Shown here: piece after piece, positions 12,594 through 23,742 of the stretch
Layout: every line of letters starts with the position of its first letter
How positions within the stretch are numbered: position 1 is the first letter of the stretch
Source: Canna indica
Lineage: Eukaryota; Streptophyta; Magnoliopsida; Zingiberales; Cannaceae
Direction of reading: 5' to 3'
DNA: 64,000 bases
Assembly: GCA_034359265.1 (NCBI GenBank)
Contig: CP136894.1
Coordinates: 27,124,501 to 27,188,500, forward strand
Made by a program: the position numbers and the translations under genes
Notes under the pieces: generated by a model
The model's input: the letters and a program-made list of their open reading frames with translations, nothing else
Told to the model about the DNA's origin: nothing
Databases searched by the model: none

Positions 12594-13821
12594 CAATAAA
12601 AGAATTTTATCACTTTGAAAATCTGCCAAAATCCCGGGGACAAACAAAATTGATCTGCATCCCAAAGAAGGAGAATGCTAATCAGGTTAAGGATTATAGG
12701 CCAATTGCACTATGCAATATGACATAAAATCTTGTCCAAATGTCTAGTGAACAGATTGAGACCATAGATTAAGAAGAGTATCTTTATGGAATAAGGAGCT
12801 TTTGTTGAAAATAGAAGATTGCAAGATAATATTTTCGTGTTATCTGAGATAGTAAATGTTGTCAAGAAATCAAAAAGGAAAACCCCTTACGTAATAGTGA
12901 AGATGGATTTAGAAAAAGCCTATGACAGAATGTCATGGGAAGCCCTAGATGAAATATGGATGATGATGAATATACTGGGAAAAATGAACAAATGGTTGAA
13001 AGCTTGCATGAAGTCAGCTAACATTTTTTGTCAGGTAAATGGTGTTATGTCAAATGAATTCAGGAGCTTCATGGGAGTGAGGCAAGGGGACTCCTTGTCT
13101 CCATATATGTTCATTATGATGAAAAAGTTATTGTCTCAGCCAAGGTTGTTAAATTCGAGAGTTTAACTACTCGTGGAGCCTCCGTAAACTCGACTCGTAA
13201 ACTCGACTCGTAAACTCGACTCGTAAACTCGTAAGAGTTTACTTGATATTAAAACAATATTAAAAAAATATAATACTATAAAAATATAATCTGAAAATCA
13301 TAATTAAGGCGCAGTTCAACTCCCTAATAAAGCACAGATAAAGATAAAATATAAGAGTACAAGTCTAATACATACATAATGAAGCATTCTAAGTCCATAA
13401 TAAAGCACACACAATGACTCAAAGATAAAAATATAAAAGTACAAGTTCAATCCATAATAATTATCATCAAATCAAGTTCATCCGAGTTTACCACGAGTTT
13501 GACCGAGTTTACTCGCGAGTTTGACCGAGTTTGTGCGAGTTTACCCATAAACGAGTTTGAGTGCGAGTTAGCTCGATTTTGATACCTGGGATCGTAAACT
13601 CGTCCGAGTTTACGAGTTAACACGCGAGTTTGACAACACTGGTCTCAGCTAATTAAGAGGGAAGTCAATAACGAAAACATTAAAGCTTTCAAATGCAAAG
13701 ACCTAAATATAAGTCATCTTTTCAGATTGATCCCAAGCGCAATCCTTGGCCTTAGCGCCACTCTTAGGCCCTCACGCCCTCAACAGGCGTGGTCTTGCCT
13801 TACACTCCTCGATGAGCTTGG
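12594..13821 (+). repeat. Macrosatellite monomer 9 (3 units)
   Basis: 1228 bp. The RT segment 12819-13166 is open. The Ser-to-Cys change (LICIPKK) is shared with monomer 14. Last monomer of higher-order repeat copy 1. Confidence 0.9.
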
Positions 13822-15036
13822 CAATAAAAGAATTTTATCACTTTGAAAATCTGCCAAAATCCAGGGGACAAACAAAATTGATCTCCATCCCAAAGAAGGA
13901 GAATGTTAATCAGGTTAAGGATTATAGGCCAATTGCACTATGCAATATGACATAAAATCTTGTCCAAATGTCTAGTGAACAGATTGAGACCATGGATTAA
14001 GAAGAGTATCTTTATGGAATAAGGAGCTTTTGTTGAAAATAGAAGATTGCAAGATAATATTTTCGTGTTACCTGAGATAGTAAATGTTGTCAAGAAATCA
14101 AAAAGGAAAACCCCTTACGTAATAGTGAAGATGGATTTAGAAAAAGCCTATGACAGAATGTCATGGGAAGCCCTAGATGAAATATGGATGATGATGAATA
14201 TACTGGGAAAAATGAACAAATGGTTGAAAGCTTGCATGAAGTCAGCTAACATTTTTTGTCAGGTAAATGGTGTTATGTCAAATGAATTCAGGAGCTTCAT
14301 GGGAGTGAGGCAAGGGGACTCCTTGTCTCCATATATGTTCATTATGATGAAAAAGTTATTGTCTCAGCCAAGGTTGTTAAATTCGAGAGTTTAACTACTC
14401 GTGGAGCCTCCGTAAACTCGACTCGTAAACTCGACTCGTAAACTCGTAAGAGTTTACTTGATATTAAAACAATATTAAAAAAATATAATACTATAAAAAT
14501 ATAATCTAAAAATCATAATTAAGGTCCAGTTCAACTCCCTAATAAAACACAGATAAAGATAAAATATAAGAGTACAAGTCTAATACATACATAATGAAGC
14601 ATTCTAAGTTCATAATAAAGCACACACAATGACTCAAAGATAAAAATATAAAAGTACAAGTTCAATCCATAATAATTATCATCAAATCAAGTTCATCCGA
14701 GTTTACCACGAGTTTGACCGAGTTTACTCGCGAGTTTGACCGAGTTTGTGCGAGTTTACCCATAAACGAGTTTGAGTGCGAGTTAGCTCGATTTTGATAC
14801 CTGGGATCGTAAAGTCGTCCGAGTTTACGAGTTAACTCGCGAGTTTGACAACACTGGTCTCAGCAAATTAAGAGGGAAGTCAATAACGAAAACATTAAAG
14901 CTTTCAAATGCAAAGACCTAAATATAAGTCATCTTTTCGGATTGATCCCAAGCGCAATCCTTGGCCTAAGCGCCACTCTTAGGCCCTCACGCCCTCAACA
15001 GGCGTGGTCTTGCCTTACATTCCTCGATGAGCTTTG
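13822..15036 (+). repeat. Macrosatellite monomer 10 (2 units)
   Basis: 1215 bp, the counterpart of monomer 5 at an offset of exactly 6152 bp. RT segment 14047-14394. Confidence 0.9.
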
Positions 15037-16303
15037 CAATAAAAGAATTTTATCACTTTGAAAATTTGCCAAAATCCCGGGGACAAACAAAATTGATCTC
15101 CATCCCAAAGAAGGAGAATGCTAATCAGGTTAAGGATTATAGGCCAATTGCACTATGCAATATGACATAAAATCTTGTCCAAATGTCTAGTGAACAGATT
15201 GAGACCATGGATTAAGAAGAGTATCTTTATGGAATAAGGATCTTTTGTTGAAAATAGAAGATTGGAAGATAATATTTTCGTGTTATCTGAGATAGTAAAT
15301 GTTGTCAAGAAATCAAAAAGGAAAACCCCTTACGTAATAGTGAAGATGGATTTAGAAAAAGCCTATGACAGAATGTCATGGGAAGCCCTAGATGAAATAT
15401 GGATGATGATGAATATACTGGGAAAAATGAACAAATGGTTGAAAGCTTGCATGAAGTCAGCTAACATTTTTTGTCAGGTAAATGGTGTTATGTCAAATGA
15501 ATTCAGGAGCTTCATGGGAGTGAGGCAAGGGGACTCCTTGTCTCCATATATGTTCATTATGATGAAAAAGTTATTGTCTCAGCCAAGGTTGTTAAATTCG
15601 AGAGTTTAAGTACTCGTGGAGCCTCCGTAAACTCGACTCGTAAACTCGACTTGTAAACTCGACTCATAAACTCGACTCGTAAACTCGACTCGTAAAGTCG
15701 ACTCGTAAACTCGTAAGAGTTTTCCTGATATTAAAATAATATTAAAAAAATATTATACTATAAAAATATAATCTGAAAATCATAATTAAGGCGCTGTTCA
15801 ACTCCCTAATAAAGCACAGATAAAGATAAAATATAATAGTACAAGTCTAATACATACATAATGAAGCATTCTAAGTCCATAATAAAGCACACACAATGTC
15901 TCAAAGATAAAAATATAAAAGTACAAGTTCAATCCATAATAATTATTATCAAATCAAGTTCATCCGAGTTTACCACGAGTTTGACCGAGTTTACTCGCGA
16001 GTTTGACCGAGTTTGTGCGAGTTTACCCATAAACGAGTTTGAGTGCGAGTTAGCTCGATTTTGATACCTGGGATCGTAAACTCGTCCGAGTTTACGAGTT
16101 AACTCGCGAGTTTGACAACACTGGTCTCAGCTAATTAAGAGGGAAGTCAATAACGAAAACATTAAAGCTTTCAAATGCAAAGACCTAAATATAAGTCATC
16201 TTTTCGAATTGATCCCAAGCGCAATCCTTGGCCTTAGCGCCACTCTTAGGCCCTCACGCCCTCAACAGGCGTGGTCTTGCCTTACACTCCTCGACGAGCT
16301 TGG
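15037..16303 (+). repeat. Macrosatellite monomer 11 (6 units)
   Basis: 1267 bp, the counterpart of monomer 6. RT segment 15262-15609, with the same degenerate minisatellite units in the same order. Confidence 0.9.
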
Positions 16304-17543
16304 CAATAAAAGAATTTTATCACTTTGAAAATCTGCCAAAATCCCGGGGTCAAACAAAATTGATCTCCATCCCAAAGAAGGAGAATGCTAATCAGGTTAA
16401 GGATTATAGGCCAATTGCACTATGCAATATGACATAAAATCTTGTCCAATTGTCTAGTGAACAGATTGAGACCATGGATTAAGAAGAGTATCTTTATGGA
16501 ATAAGGAGCTTTTGTTGAAAATAGAAGATTGCAAGATAATATTTTCGTGTTATCTGAGATAGTAAATGTTGTCAAGAAATCAAAAAGGAAAACCCCTACG
16601 TAATAGTGAAGATGGATTTAGAAAAAGCCTATGACAGAATGTCATGGGAAGCCCTATATGAAATATGGATGATGATGAATATACTGGGAAAAATGAACAA
16701 ATGGTTGAAAGCTTGCATGAAGTCAGCTAACATTTTTTGTCAGGTAAATGGTGTTATGTCAAATGAATTCAGGAGCTTCATGGGAGTGAGGCAAGGGGAC
16801 TCCTTGTCTCCATATATGTTCATTATGATGAAAAAGTTATTGTCTCAGCTAAGGTTATTAAATTCGAGAGTTTAACTACTCGTGGAGCCTCCGTAAACTC
16901 GACTCGTAAACTCGACTCGTAAACTCGACTCGTAAACTCGACTCGTAAACTCGTAAGAGTTTACCTGATATTAAAACAATATTAAAAAAATATTATACTA
17001 TAAAAATATAATCTGAAAATCATAATTAAGGCGCAGTTCAACTCCCTAATAAAGCACAGATAAAGATAAAATATAAGAGTACAAGTCTAATACATACATA
17101 ATGAAGCATTCTAAGTCCATAATAAAGCACACACAATGACTCAAAGATAAAAATATAAAAGTACAAGTTCAATCCATAATAATTATCATCAAATCAAGTT
17201 CATCCGAGTTTACCACGAGTTTGACCGAGTTTACTCGCGAGTTTGACCGAGTTTGTGCGAGTTTACCCATAAACGAGTTTGAGTGCGAGTTAGCTCGATT
17301 TTGATACCTGGGATCGTAAACTCGTCCGAGTTTACGAGTTAACACGCGAGTTTGACAACACTGGTCTCAGCTAATTAAGAGGGAAGTCAATAACGAAAAC
17401 ATTAAAGCTTTCAAATGCAAAGACCTAAATATAAGTCATCTTTTCAGATTGATCCCAAGCGCAATCCTTGGCCTTAGCGCCACTCTTAGGCCCTCACGCC
17501 CTCAACAGGCGTGGTCTTGCCTTACACTCCTCGATGAGCTTGG
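16304..17543 (+). repeat. Macrosatellite monomer 12 (4 units, 1-nt deletion)
   Basis: 1240 bp, the counterpart of monomer 7 with the same T deletion. It differs at 16857 (A, against G at 10705). The RT frame is open only from 16606 to 16875. Confidence 0.9.
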
Positions 17544-18745
17544 CAATAAAAGAATTTTATCACTTTGAAAACCTGCCAAAATCCCGGGGACAAACAAAAT
17601 TGATCTCCATCCCAAAGAAGGAGAATGCTAATCAGGTTAAGGATTATAGGCCAATTGCACTATGCAATATGACATAAAATCTTGTCCAAATGTCTAGTGA
17701 ACAGATTGAGACCATAGATTAAGAAGAGTATCTTTATGGAATAAGGAGCTTTTGTTGAAAATATAAGATTGGAAGATACTATTTTCGTGTTATCTGAGAT
17801 AGTAAATGTTGTCAAGAAATCAAAAAGGAAAACCCCTTACGTAATAGTGAAGATGGATTTAGAAAAAGCCTATGACAGAATGTCATGGGAAGCCCTAGAT
17901 GAAATATGGATGATGATGAATATACTGGGAAAAATGAACAAATGGTTGAAAGCTTGCATGAAGTCAGCTAACATTTTTTGTCAGGTAAATGGTGTTATGT
18001 CAAATGAATTCAGGAGCTTCATGGGAGTGAGGCAAGGGGACTTCTTGTCTCCATATATGTTCATTATGATGAAAAAGTTATTGTCTCAGCCAAGGTTGTT
18101 AAATTCGAGAGTTTAACTACTCGTGGAGCCTCCGTAAACTCGACTCGTAAACTCGTAAGAGTTTACCTGATATTAAAACAATATTAAAAAAATATTATAC
18201 TATAAAAATATAATCTGAAAATCATAATTAAGGCGCAGTTCAACTCCCTAATAAAGCACAGATAAAGATAAAATATAAGAGTACAAGTCTAATACATACA
18301 TAATGAAGCATTCTAAGTCCATAATAAAGCACACACAATGACTCAAAGATAAAAATATAAAAGTACAAGTTCAATCCATAATAATTATTATCAAATCAAG
18401 TTCATCCGAGTTTACCACGAGTTTGACCGAGTTTACTCGCGAGTTTGACCGAGTTTGTGCGAGTTTACCCATAAACGAGTTTGAGTGCGAGTTAGCTCGA
18501 TTTTGATACCTGGGATCGTAAACTCGTCCGAGTTTACGAGTTAACACGCGAGTTTGACAACACTGGTCTCAGCTAATTAAGAGGGAAGTCAATAACGAAA
18601 ACATTAAAGCTTTCAAATGCAAAGACCTAAATATAAGTCATCTTTTCAGATTGATCCCAAGCGCAATCCTTGGCCTTAGCGCCACTCTTAGGCCCTCACG
18701 CCCTCAACAGGCGTGGTCTTGCCTTACACTCCTCGATGAGCTTGG
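17544..18745 (+). repeat. Macrosatellite monomer 13 (1 unit)
   Basis: 1202 bp, the counterpart of monomer 8. It differs at 18281 (G, against A at 12129) and 18553 (T, against C at 12401). RT segment 17769-18116. Confidence 0.9.
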
Positions 18746-19960
18746 CAATAAAAGAATTTTATCACTTTGAAAATCTGCCAAAATCCCGGGGACAAACAAA
18801 ATTGATCTGCATCCCAAAGAAGGAGAATGCTAATCAGGTTAAGGATTATAGGCCAATTGCACTATGCAATATGACATAAAATCTTGTCCAAATGTCTAGT
18901 GAACAGATTGAGACCATAGATTAAGAAGAGTATCTTTATGGAATAAGGAGCTTTTGTTGAAAATAGAAGATTGCAAGATAATATTTTCGTGTTATCTGAG
19001 ATAGTAAATGTTGTCAAGAAATCAAAAAGGAAAACCCCTTACGTAATAGTGAAGATGGATTTAGAAAAAGCCTATGACAGAATGTCATGGGAAGCCCTAG
19101 ATGAAATATGGATGATGATGAATATACTGGGAAAAATGAACAAATGGTTGAAAGCTTGCATGAAGTCAGCTAACATTTTTTGTCAGGTAAATGGTGTTAT
19201 GTCAAATGAATTCAGGAGCTTCATGGGAGTGAGGCAAGGGGACTCCTTGTCTCCATATATGTTCATTATGATGAAAAAGTTATTGTCTCAGCCAAGGTTG
19301 TTAAATTCGAGAGTTTAACTACTCGTGGAGCCTCCGTAAACTCGACTCGTAAACTCGACTCGTAAACTCGTAAGAGTTTACTTGATATTAAAACAATATT
19401 AAAAAAATATAATACTATAAAAATATAATCTAAAAATCATAATTAAGGTCCAGTTCAACTCCCTAATAAAACACAGATAAAGATAAAATATAAGAGTACA
19501 AGTCTAATACATACATAATGAAGCATTCTAAGTTCATAATAAAGCACACACAATGACTCAAAGATAAAAATATAAAAGTACAAGTTCAATCCATAATAAT
19601 TATCATCAAATCAAGTTCATCCGAGTTTACCACGAGTTTGACCGAGTTTACTCGCGAGTTTGACCGAGTTTGTGCGAGTTTACCCATAAACGAGTTTGAG
19701 TGCGAGTTAGCTCGATTTTGATACCTGGGATCGTAAACTCGTCTGAGTTTACGAGTTAACTCGCGAGTTTGACAACACTGGTCTCAGCTAATTAAGAGGG
19801 AAGTCAATAACGAAAACATTAAAGCTTTCAAATGCAAAGACCTAAATATAAGTCATCTTTTTGGATTGATCCCAAGCGCAATCCTTGGCCTTAGCGCCAC
19901 TCTTAGGCCCTCACGCCCTCAACAGGCGTGGTCTTGCCTTACACTCCTCGATGAGCTTGG
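18746..19960 (+). repeat. Macrosatellite monomer 14 (2 units, last)
   Basis: 1215 bp, the counterpart of monomer 9 but one 13-bp unit shorter. After its minisatellite it resembles monomer 5 or 10 instead (GGTCCAG, AAAACACAG). At 19961 the sequence runs into CTTCACCCCAGG rather than back into LINE, so this is the true right edge of the array. Confidence 0.9.
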
Positions 19961-20029
19961 CTTCACCCCAGGCACAATCTTTGGCCTCAACGACACTCAT
20001 GCTCCTACGTCCTTGACTCTCAAACGTGG
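19961..20029. other. Fragment of unidentified element U
   Basis: Continuation of the U tail found in each monomer. The segment (ACAATCTTTGGCCTCAACG...) is itself a diverged repeat of the preceding GCAATCCTTGGCCTTAGCG stretch. It breaks at the solo LTR at 20030 and resumes after 23742. Confidence 0.5.
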
Positions 20030-21353
20030 TGTTAGATGAATGTCCACACTAGAAGGAGGGTTGAATAGTGTGTAGGTTACTTAGTAAGTTCAATATAATT
20101 CTTTTCTGGTTTTAATTAATCAACTTAACTAGCCAACTCAAGTTTCTTGATCCTAAGTGTAACTAGATACAATAACAATTAAATTGAGCTCAAGTAAGGA
20201 TCAATCAAGCAAGCAAGCAATATAACAAAATGCAAACAAGAGAATATATAGTGGTTTGGCCAATTTCGCCTACTCCACTATCTTGGCTCATCATCAAGGA
20301 TTTCTAACAACTACTCTTTATAACTTGAATATTTTTCTAAGAATACGATGAATACTTATCCCTGAATCCTATAGGCGTGCCTCAACACCTATTCTCTAGC
20401 AAAAACACTTAATTACAAAGGAACCCTAGGTGTACACTACACCTACACATACACACATACAAGTAGCAAGAAACAACAAGTAAATACACAATTAATTGAG
20501 CTTAAATATAAAAATAAACTTGATCATTACAACATTAATCATTATTAATAGCATGCCATAAACGCTATTATAGGTAGTGTATAACATTATCCAAAATGTT
20601 ATGAAATCGCACGCTATCTTATGTAGGGAGCTTATAATAGCGTTTCAGAAATGCAATTGCAAATGCTATATGAATGTTATTCTATAATATTTTTTATCAG
20701 TTATGATTAATTTATTATCGCATCCATAATCTGCTATTACTTCTCTCTACAATAGCATTTGCAAACTGTTGTTATATACTATTATTATTGCATGCTTGAC
20801 TTGCTATTACTTATTTTTACAATAGCAATATTATTTAGTTATCATATATACATATATAGCTTTTTCTAACCATAATCTGTCACTAAAGAGAATATTTTAA
20901 AGCTGTCATACAAAAGTAGATTTAATCTCAGTTTGTCACAAAAATAGGTTCTCAACTTATCAACAAACTACTAAAATCAAGAACATTACATAGATCAATA
21001 TATAAAAAATATTTTTATTTTAATTAAAGAGTACATTACATAAATCCAAACTACTAAAATATAACATTATCCGAACTTAGTCAATATCAACAAAAGTAGA
21101 TTAAGTATTAAGTGTGCACAATAGCTAGTTTGTTATAATCAACAAAAGTAGTCTCTCCTTCCTCATCCTCTCCAATTCCTGGATCATCTGCCAATGCTCC
21201 AAAGTTAGACTCTTTTCTCCAAAGCTACATCAATTCAGCCATCGTTAGTCATTTGAACAAAATACCAAATCGTTTTTACTAAGCCACTTATGCATGGTAC
21301 CAATTAAATTACTTCACAAACTTGGGCAATAGCAAGGGGAAAAAAGATAAAAC

Positions 21354-21522
21354 CTGTTTAGATCAGTGCAGCCCAAATTTCTATCTTCTTGCATGGCCGA
21401 AACCATTAAATCTTGTAGCATCTGCATTTTTTTTGAAAGGAGTTTGAATTCAACTATTATAAATAATCATTATTTATAAATAACTCTTGAATAAAGGGAA
21501 AGTTAAGATTAAGTAACATACT
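21354..21522 (-). pseudogene. Captured exon pair with a canonical GT-AG intron, gene unidentified
   Basis: On the minus strand a coding-like segment ending TDPEMNQ at 21522 is followed by a GTATGT donor. After about 100 bp there is an acceptor CAG at 21422, then an exon reading MLQDLMVSAMQEDRNLGCTD down to about 21354. The upstream exon continues to about 21600 (MRNCKLGYLATMRSLRYN). I do not recognise the protein. Spliced host-gene structure inside a CACTA element points to capture of genomic DNA rather than cDNA. A further acidic open stretch at 21130-21230 (minus, LADDPGIGEDEEGETT) may be a third exon. Confidence 0.4.
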
Positions 21523-22049
21523 TGATTCATTTCAGGATCAGTGTTGTACCGAAGAGATCTCATGGTGGCCAAGTATCCAAGCTTGCAGTTCCTCATTGGT
21601 TGGATGTGTAGTAACAACAGATTTGGAGAAATATTTTCCTAACACTTCAGATGCAAGTATATCAATGTAATAGAAAAAAGTTGCATTCCTAACACTTTAG
21701 TTCCTTTATATGGTGGATTGAAATCAATTCATAGTATTAATTAGGCAAAAAGGAGAAATTTCCCAAGATGTATAATACACAGATGAAGTTCATCCTAATT
21801 ATGGCCCCTTATAGACAAGTCAAGAGAGAAAATATAAAGCACTAATCTAAGGATAGATGGTAGTTGAAGTTCATCCTAATTATGGCCCTTTATAGACAAG
21901 TCAAGAGAGAAAATATAAAGCACTAATCTAAGGATAGATGGTATCTGCAGAAGTTAAATAGAACTAAATTCTAAGCTAACATGTAGGCAAAACACCATAT
22001 AGTATGAAAATAGCATAGATTTGAAATTTAAGCTGCAACGAAAGTAAAC

Positions 22050-22216
22050 CTTACATCTATCAAAGTCGGCTTTTGAGGCACAAGTCTCAATATATTCTAT
22101 GTTATGTTGGATGCACCAGTCTAAACATAATTTTCTAGTTTCCAAATATGGCTCTTCATGCCCCAGTAAGCTAGAACCTTCGGTCTCATCAATCCCATAA
22201 TCCACGTACTCAGGGT
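22050..22216 (-). pseudogene. Captured exon resembling plant adaptin-binding p34 (AAGAB-like) protein
   Basis: The minus-strand frame reads HPEYVDYGIDETEGSSLLGH, then an acidic stretch and LDWCIQHNIEYIETCASK, ending at an AAG|GTTTAC-type donor near 22050. From memory this matches a conserved block of the plant homologue of alpha/gamma-adaptin-binding protein p34, a small GTPase-like trafficking factor. That gene normally continues with a conserved segment that is absent here, so only part of the gene was captured. The assignment rests on remembered family motifs and needs a database search. Confidence 0.45.
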
Positions 22217-23742
22217 GGGGGTCTCATCAATACCCATTCTTGGAGGGAAGTTAGGGAAGATTCCTACACGTGGACCAAGAAAGTTAGGAAATGCATGCAT
22301 GCTTCATATGGTTAGGTACGAAAGAAGAAGCTCTAGGCATAGGTTGTTCAGTGGCCACAACCTACGGTTCTTCAAGGATTTAGGGTTTATGGTGTAAGAT
22401 TTAGGGTTCTCAAATATAATTGTATTAAACAAAATTCTCCAGTAGCTTTAATGTCATTATGCTAATATAGTAATACTTATTACTCAACTATTAAGGAGGA
22501 AAGCCACGAGCATCCATAGAAACATGATACCAAAATATTATGGAATAATGCTATTAAGCCTTTCAAACATGATGCCAAAAGTTTTCCTTGGACAATGTCA
22601 TTAAATCATAAAGCAAAAAGCAGTCATATAACATGATGCCAAGTTTAGCTCAAACAATTAAGTAACTCGCTTTCACTATTCATGAAATGATATCTATTTG
22701 TACTGATCAGCCATAAAATTTTGGCAAAAATATTGGGGACATAAGGAAAGAAATCAAGAAATACATAAGTCCCAGCCCCCCTAATAAATATCTAAAAAAT
22801 TTATATCATATGTTTTTTTAACAATAATATAGTCAAGTCATATCTTGTTTCTATCAAATATGAAACCTCTTGCAGTATCTCATATTCTATTTGTTATCTC
22901 TTAGTGTCTTGTAGGAAGAACATTTTTCCATTAGTCCAAGCATATAGGCACATAAAATATTAGGATGGAAGGAGAGAAAGACCTCGAAAGTGTTGCGAGG
23001 GTAATGGATGGATCCAAAGATGAGGAATCTTCAGCTACCATCACTGACCAGCGCTTAGTGGTTGTACGTGATCGTGGCCATTGCGGCCATGGTCAATGCC
23101 TTCAATTTTTGCAAACGCAACCTTCTAGTCTGTACCTTCACGACTGTGGCCACCGAGAGAGAGAGGGAGGTGAACCTGGTTGAGCATGACGATGAGAGAG
23201 AGAGAGGGAAAGGCGAACCTGGGGATTTTGTCGAGCACGATGATTAGTACGATCATCGATCATTGAGCACAAGGACGAGCCCGACAGAGAGTTCGAGCAA
23301 TATGTGAACTTGGGGGTTTTGTCGATCATAACTATGAGTGCGAGAGAGAGACCAAGCGAGAGGCGAACCTAGGTTTTTGCTGAGCACGATGACGAGCGCA
23401 ACCGCGATCGACGATAACGATGATGAGTAGGGGAGAGCTGAGAGTGGGGTTTTAGGAAAAGGAGGGGTGGGCTATTCTCGGCTGGGGAAAAAATGGGGGG
23501 AGTTTTTTATCAGCTAAAAATTAAGAGGGAATAAAGAGCGGTAGTGCTTAAATGCCCAAAATTTTAACCATCATTTATAGCGTTTAGGTAGAATGCTATA
23601 GTAAAATGCTATAAAAAACCTAAAATGTTGTACTGGATGAAGCTCCAACAAGGCTCCTCCTTGCACTTCAAGGCTCCAACAAGTTTGTTATCATCAAAAT
23701 CAAGATGGTGATCAAGGATGAAAACCTTACGTTAACACGCGG

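Larger units (their letters stand above)
7125..13276 (+). repeat. Higher-order repeat copy 1 (five monomers, 6152 bp)
   Basis: Monomers 5-9 with the tail of monomer 4. Every landmark reappears 6152 bp later, in the same order and with the same private mutations (VLPEIVN, the T deletion, RQGDFLSP, LICIPKK). The left edge is placed near 7125, where monomers 4 and 9 become identical. Only three base differences from copy 2 were noticed by eye. Confidence 0.9.
13277..19428 (+). repeat. Higher-order repeat copy 2
   Basis: Direct duplicate of 7125-13276. Noticed differences are 16857 (A/G), 18281 (G/A) and 18553 (T/C). Similarity to copy 1 ends inside the minisatellite of monomer 14 near 19335, so the right edge is approximate. 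Confidence 0.85.
2536..19960 (+). repeat. Macrosatellite: 14 head-to-tail LINE/hAT composite monomers
   Basis: The unit starts at CAATAAAAGAATTTTATC inside the LINE RT. Each unit contains LINE RT part a (about 547 bp), a hAT-like element (about 475-620 bp), LINE part b (about 75 bp, encoding the stretch just before the FADD box) and about 95 bp of U. The U part ends GATGAGCTTGG, where the next unit begins. Monomer lengths are 1293, 1228, 1268, 1345, 1215, 1267, 1240, 1202, 1228, 1215, 1267, 1240, 1202 and 1215. All fit 1202 + 13(n-1) within 1 nt, where n is the number of 13-bp minisatellite units. All 14 share the LINE frameshift and the TAA stop, so they descend from one dead LINE. Confidence 0.95.
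20525..23635. mobile_element. Non-autonomous CACTA-like element with captured gene fragments
   Basis: The left end is CATTACAACATT and the right end, read inward, is CAGTACAACATT. Both are one step from the common plant CACTA terminus CACTACAACA. A 3-bp duplication GAT flanks it (20522-20524 and 23636-23638), as CACTA elements make. Both subterminal regions are rich in ATAGCRTTT-like motifs (20540-20830, 23570-23620). It carries no transposase. The interior has minus-strand exon-like segments (separate entries). The stretch 22400-23560 holds no gene that I recognise. Confidence 0.75.
20030..23737 (-). repeat. Antisense copia-type solo LTR, split by a CACTA element
   Basis: LTR parts are 20030-20524 and 23636-23737, about 597 bp in total. 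In reverse complement the end reads CACACTATTCAACCCTCCTT and the start matches the copia LTRs at 52456 and 63856 (GATGATAACAAAC block). The AGTGGAGTAGG/CCAAACCACTA block of those LTRs is also present. It starts TGTTAG and ends TAACA on the plus strand. Flanks are CGTGG (20025-20029) and CGCGG (23738-23742), a 5-bp duplication with one transition. No internal region remains, so this is a recombined solo LTR of a relative of the other copia elements here. Confidence 0.7.

Noticed and set aside
2761..19318. A family of real 115-residue RT genes or a domesticated RT
   Set aside because: The frames begin with TTG, not ATG. An upstream stop and frameshift are shared, and the FADD catalytic box is missing.
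3126..19345. CRISPR-like short direct repeats
   Set aside because: The 13-bp units are contiguous without spacers, lie in a foldback element in plant DNA and have no cas genes near.
22215..23330. Several 60-70 residue ORFs in the small CACTA
   Set aside because: Overlapping frames in all directions, including GAGA-rich repeats, with no family signature.
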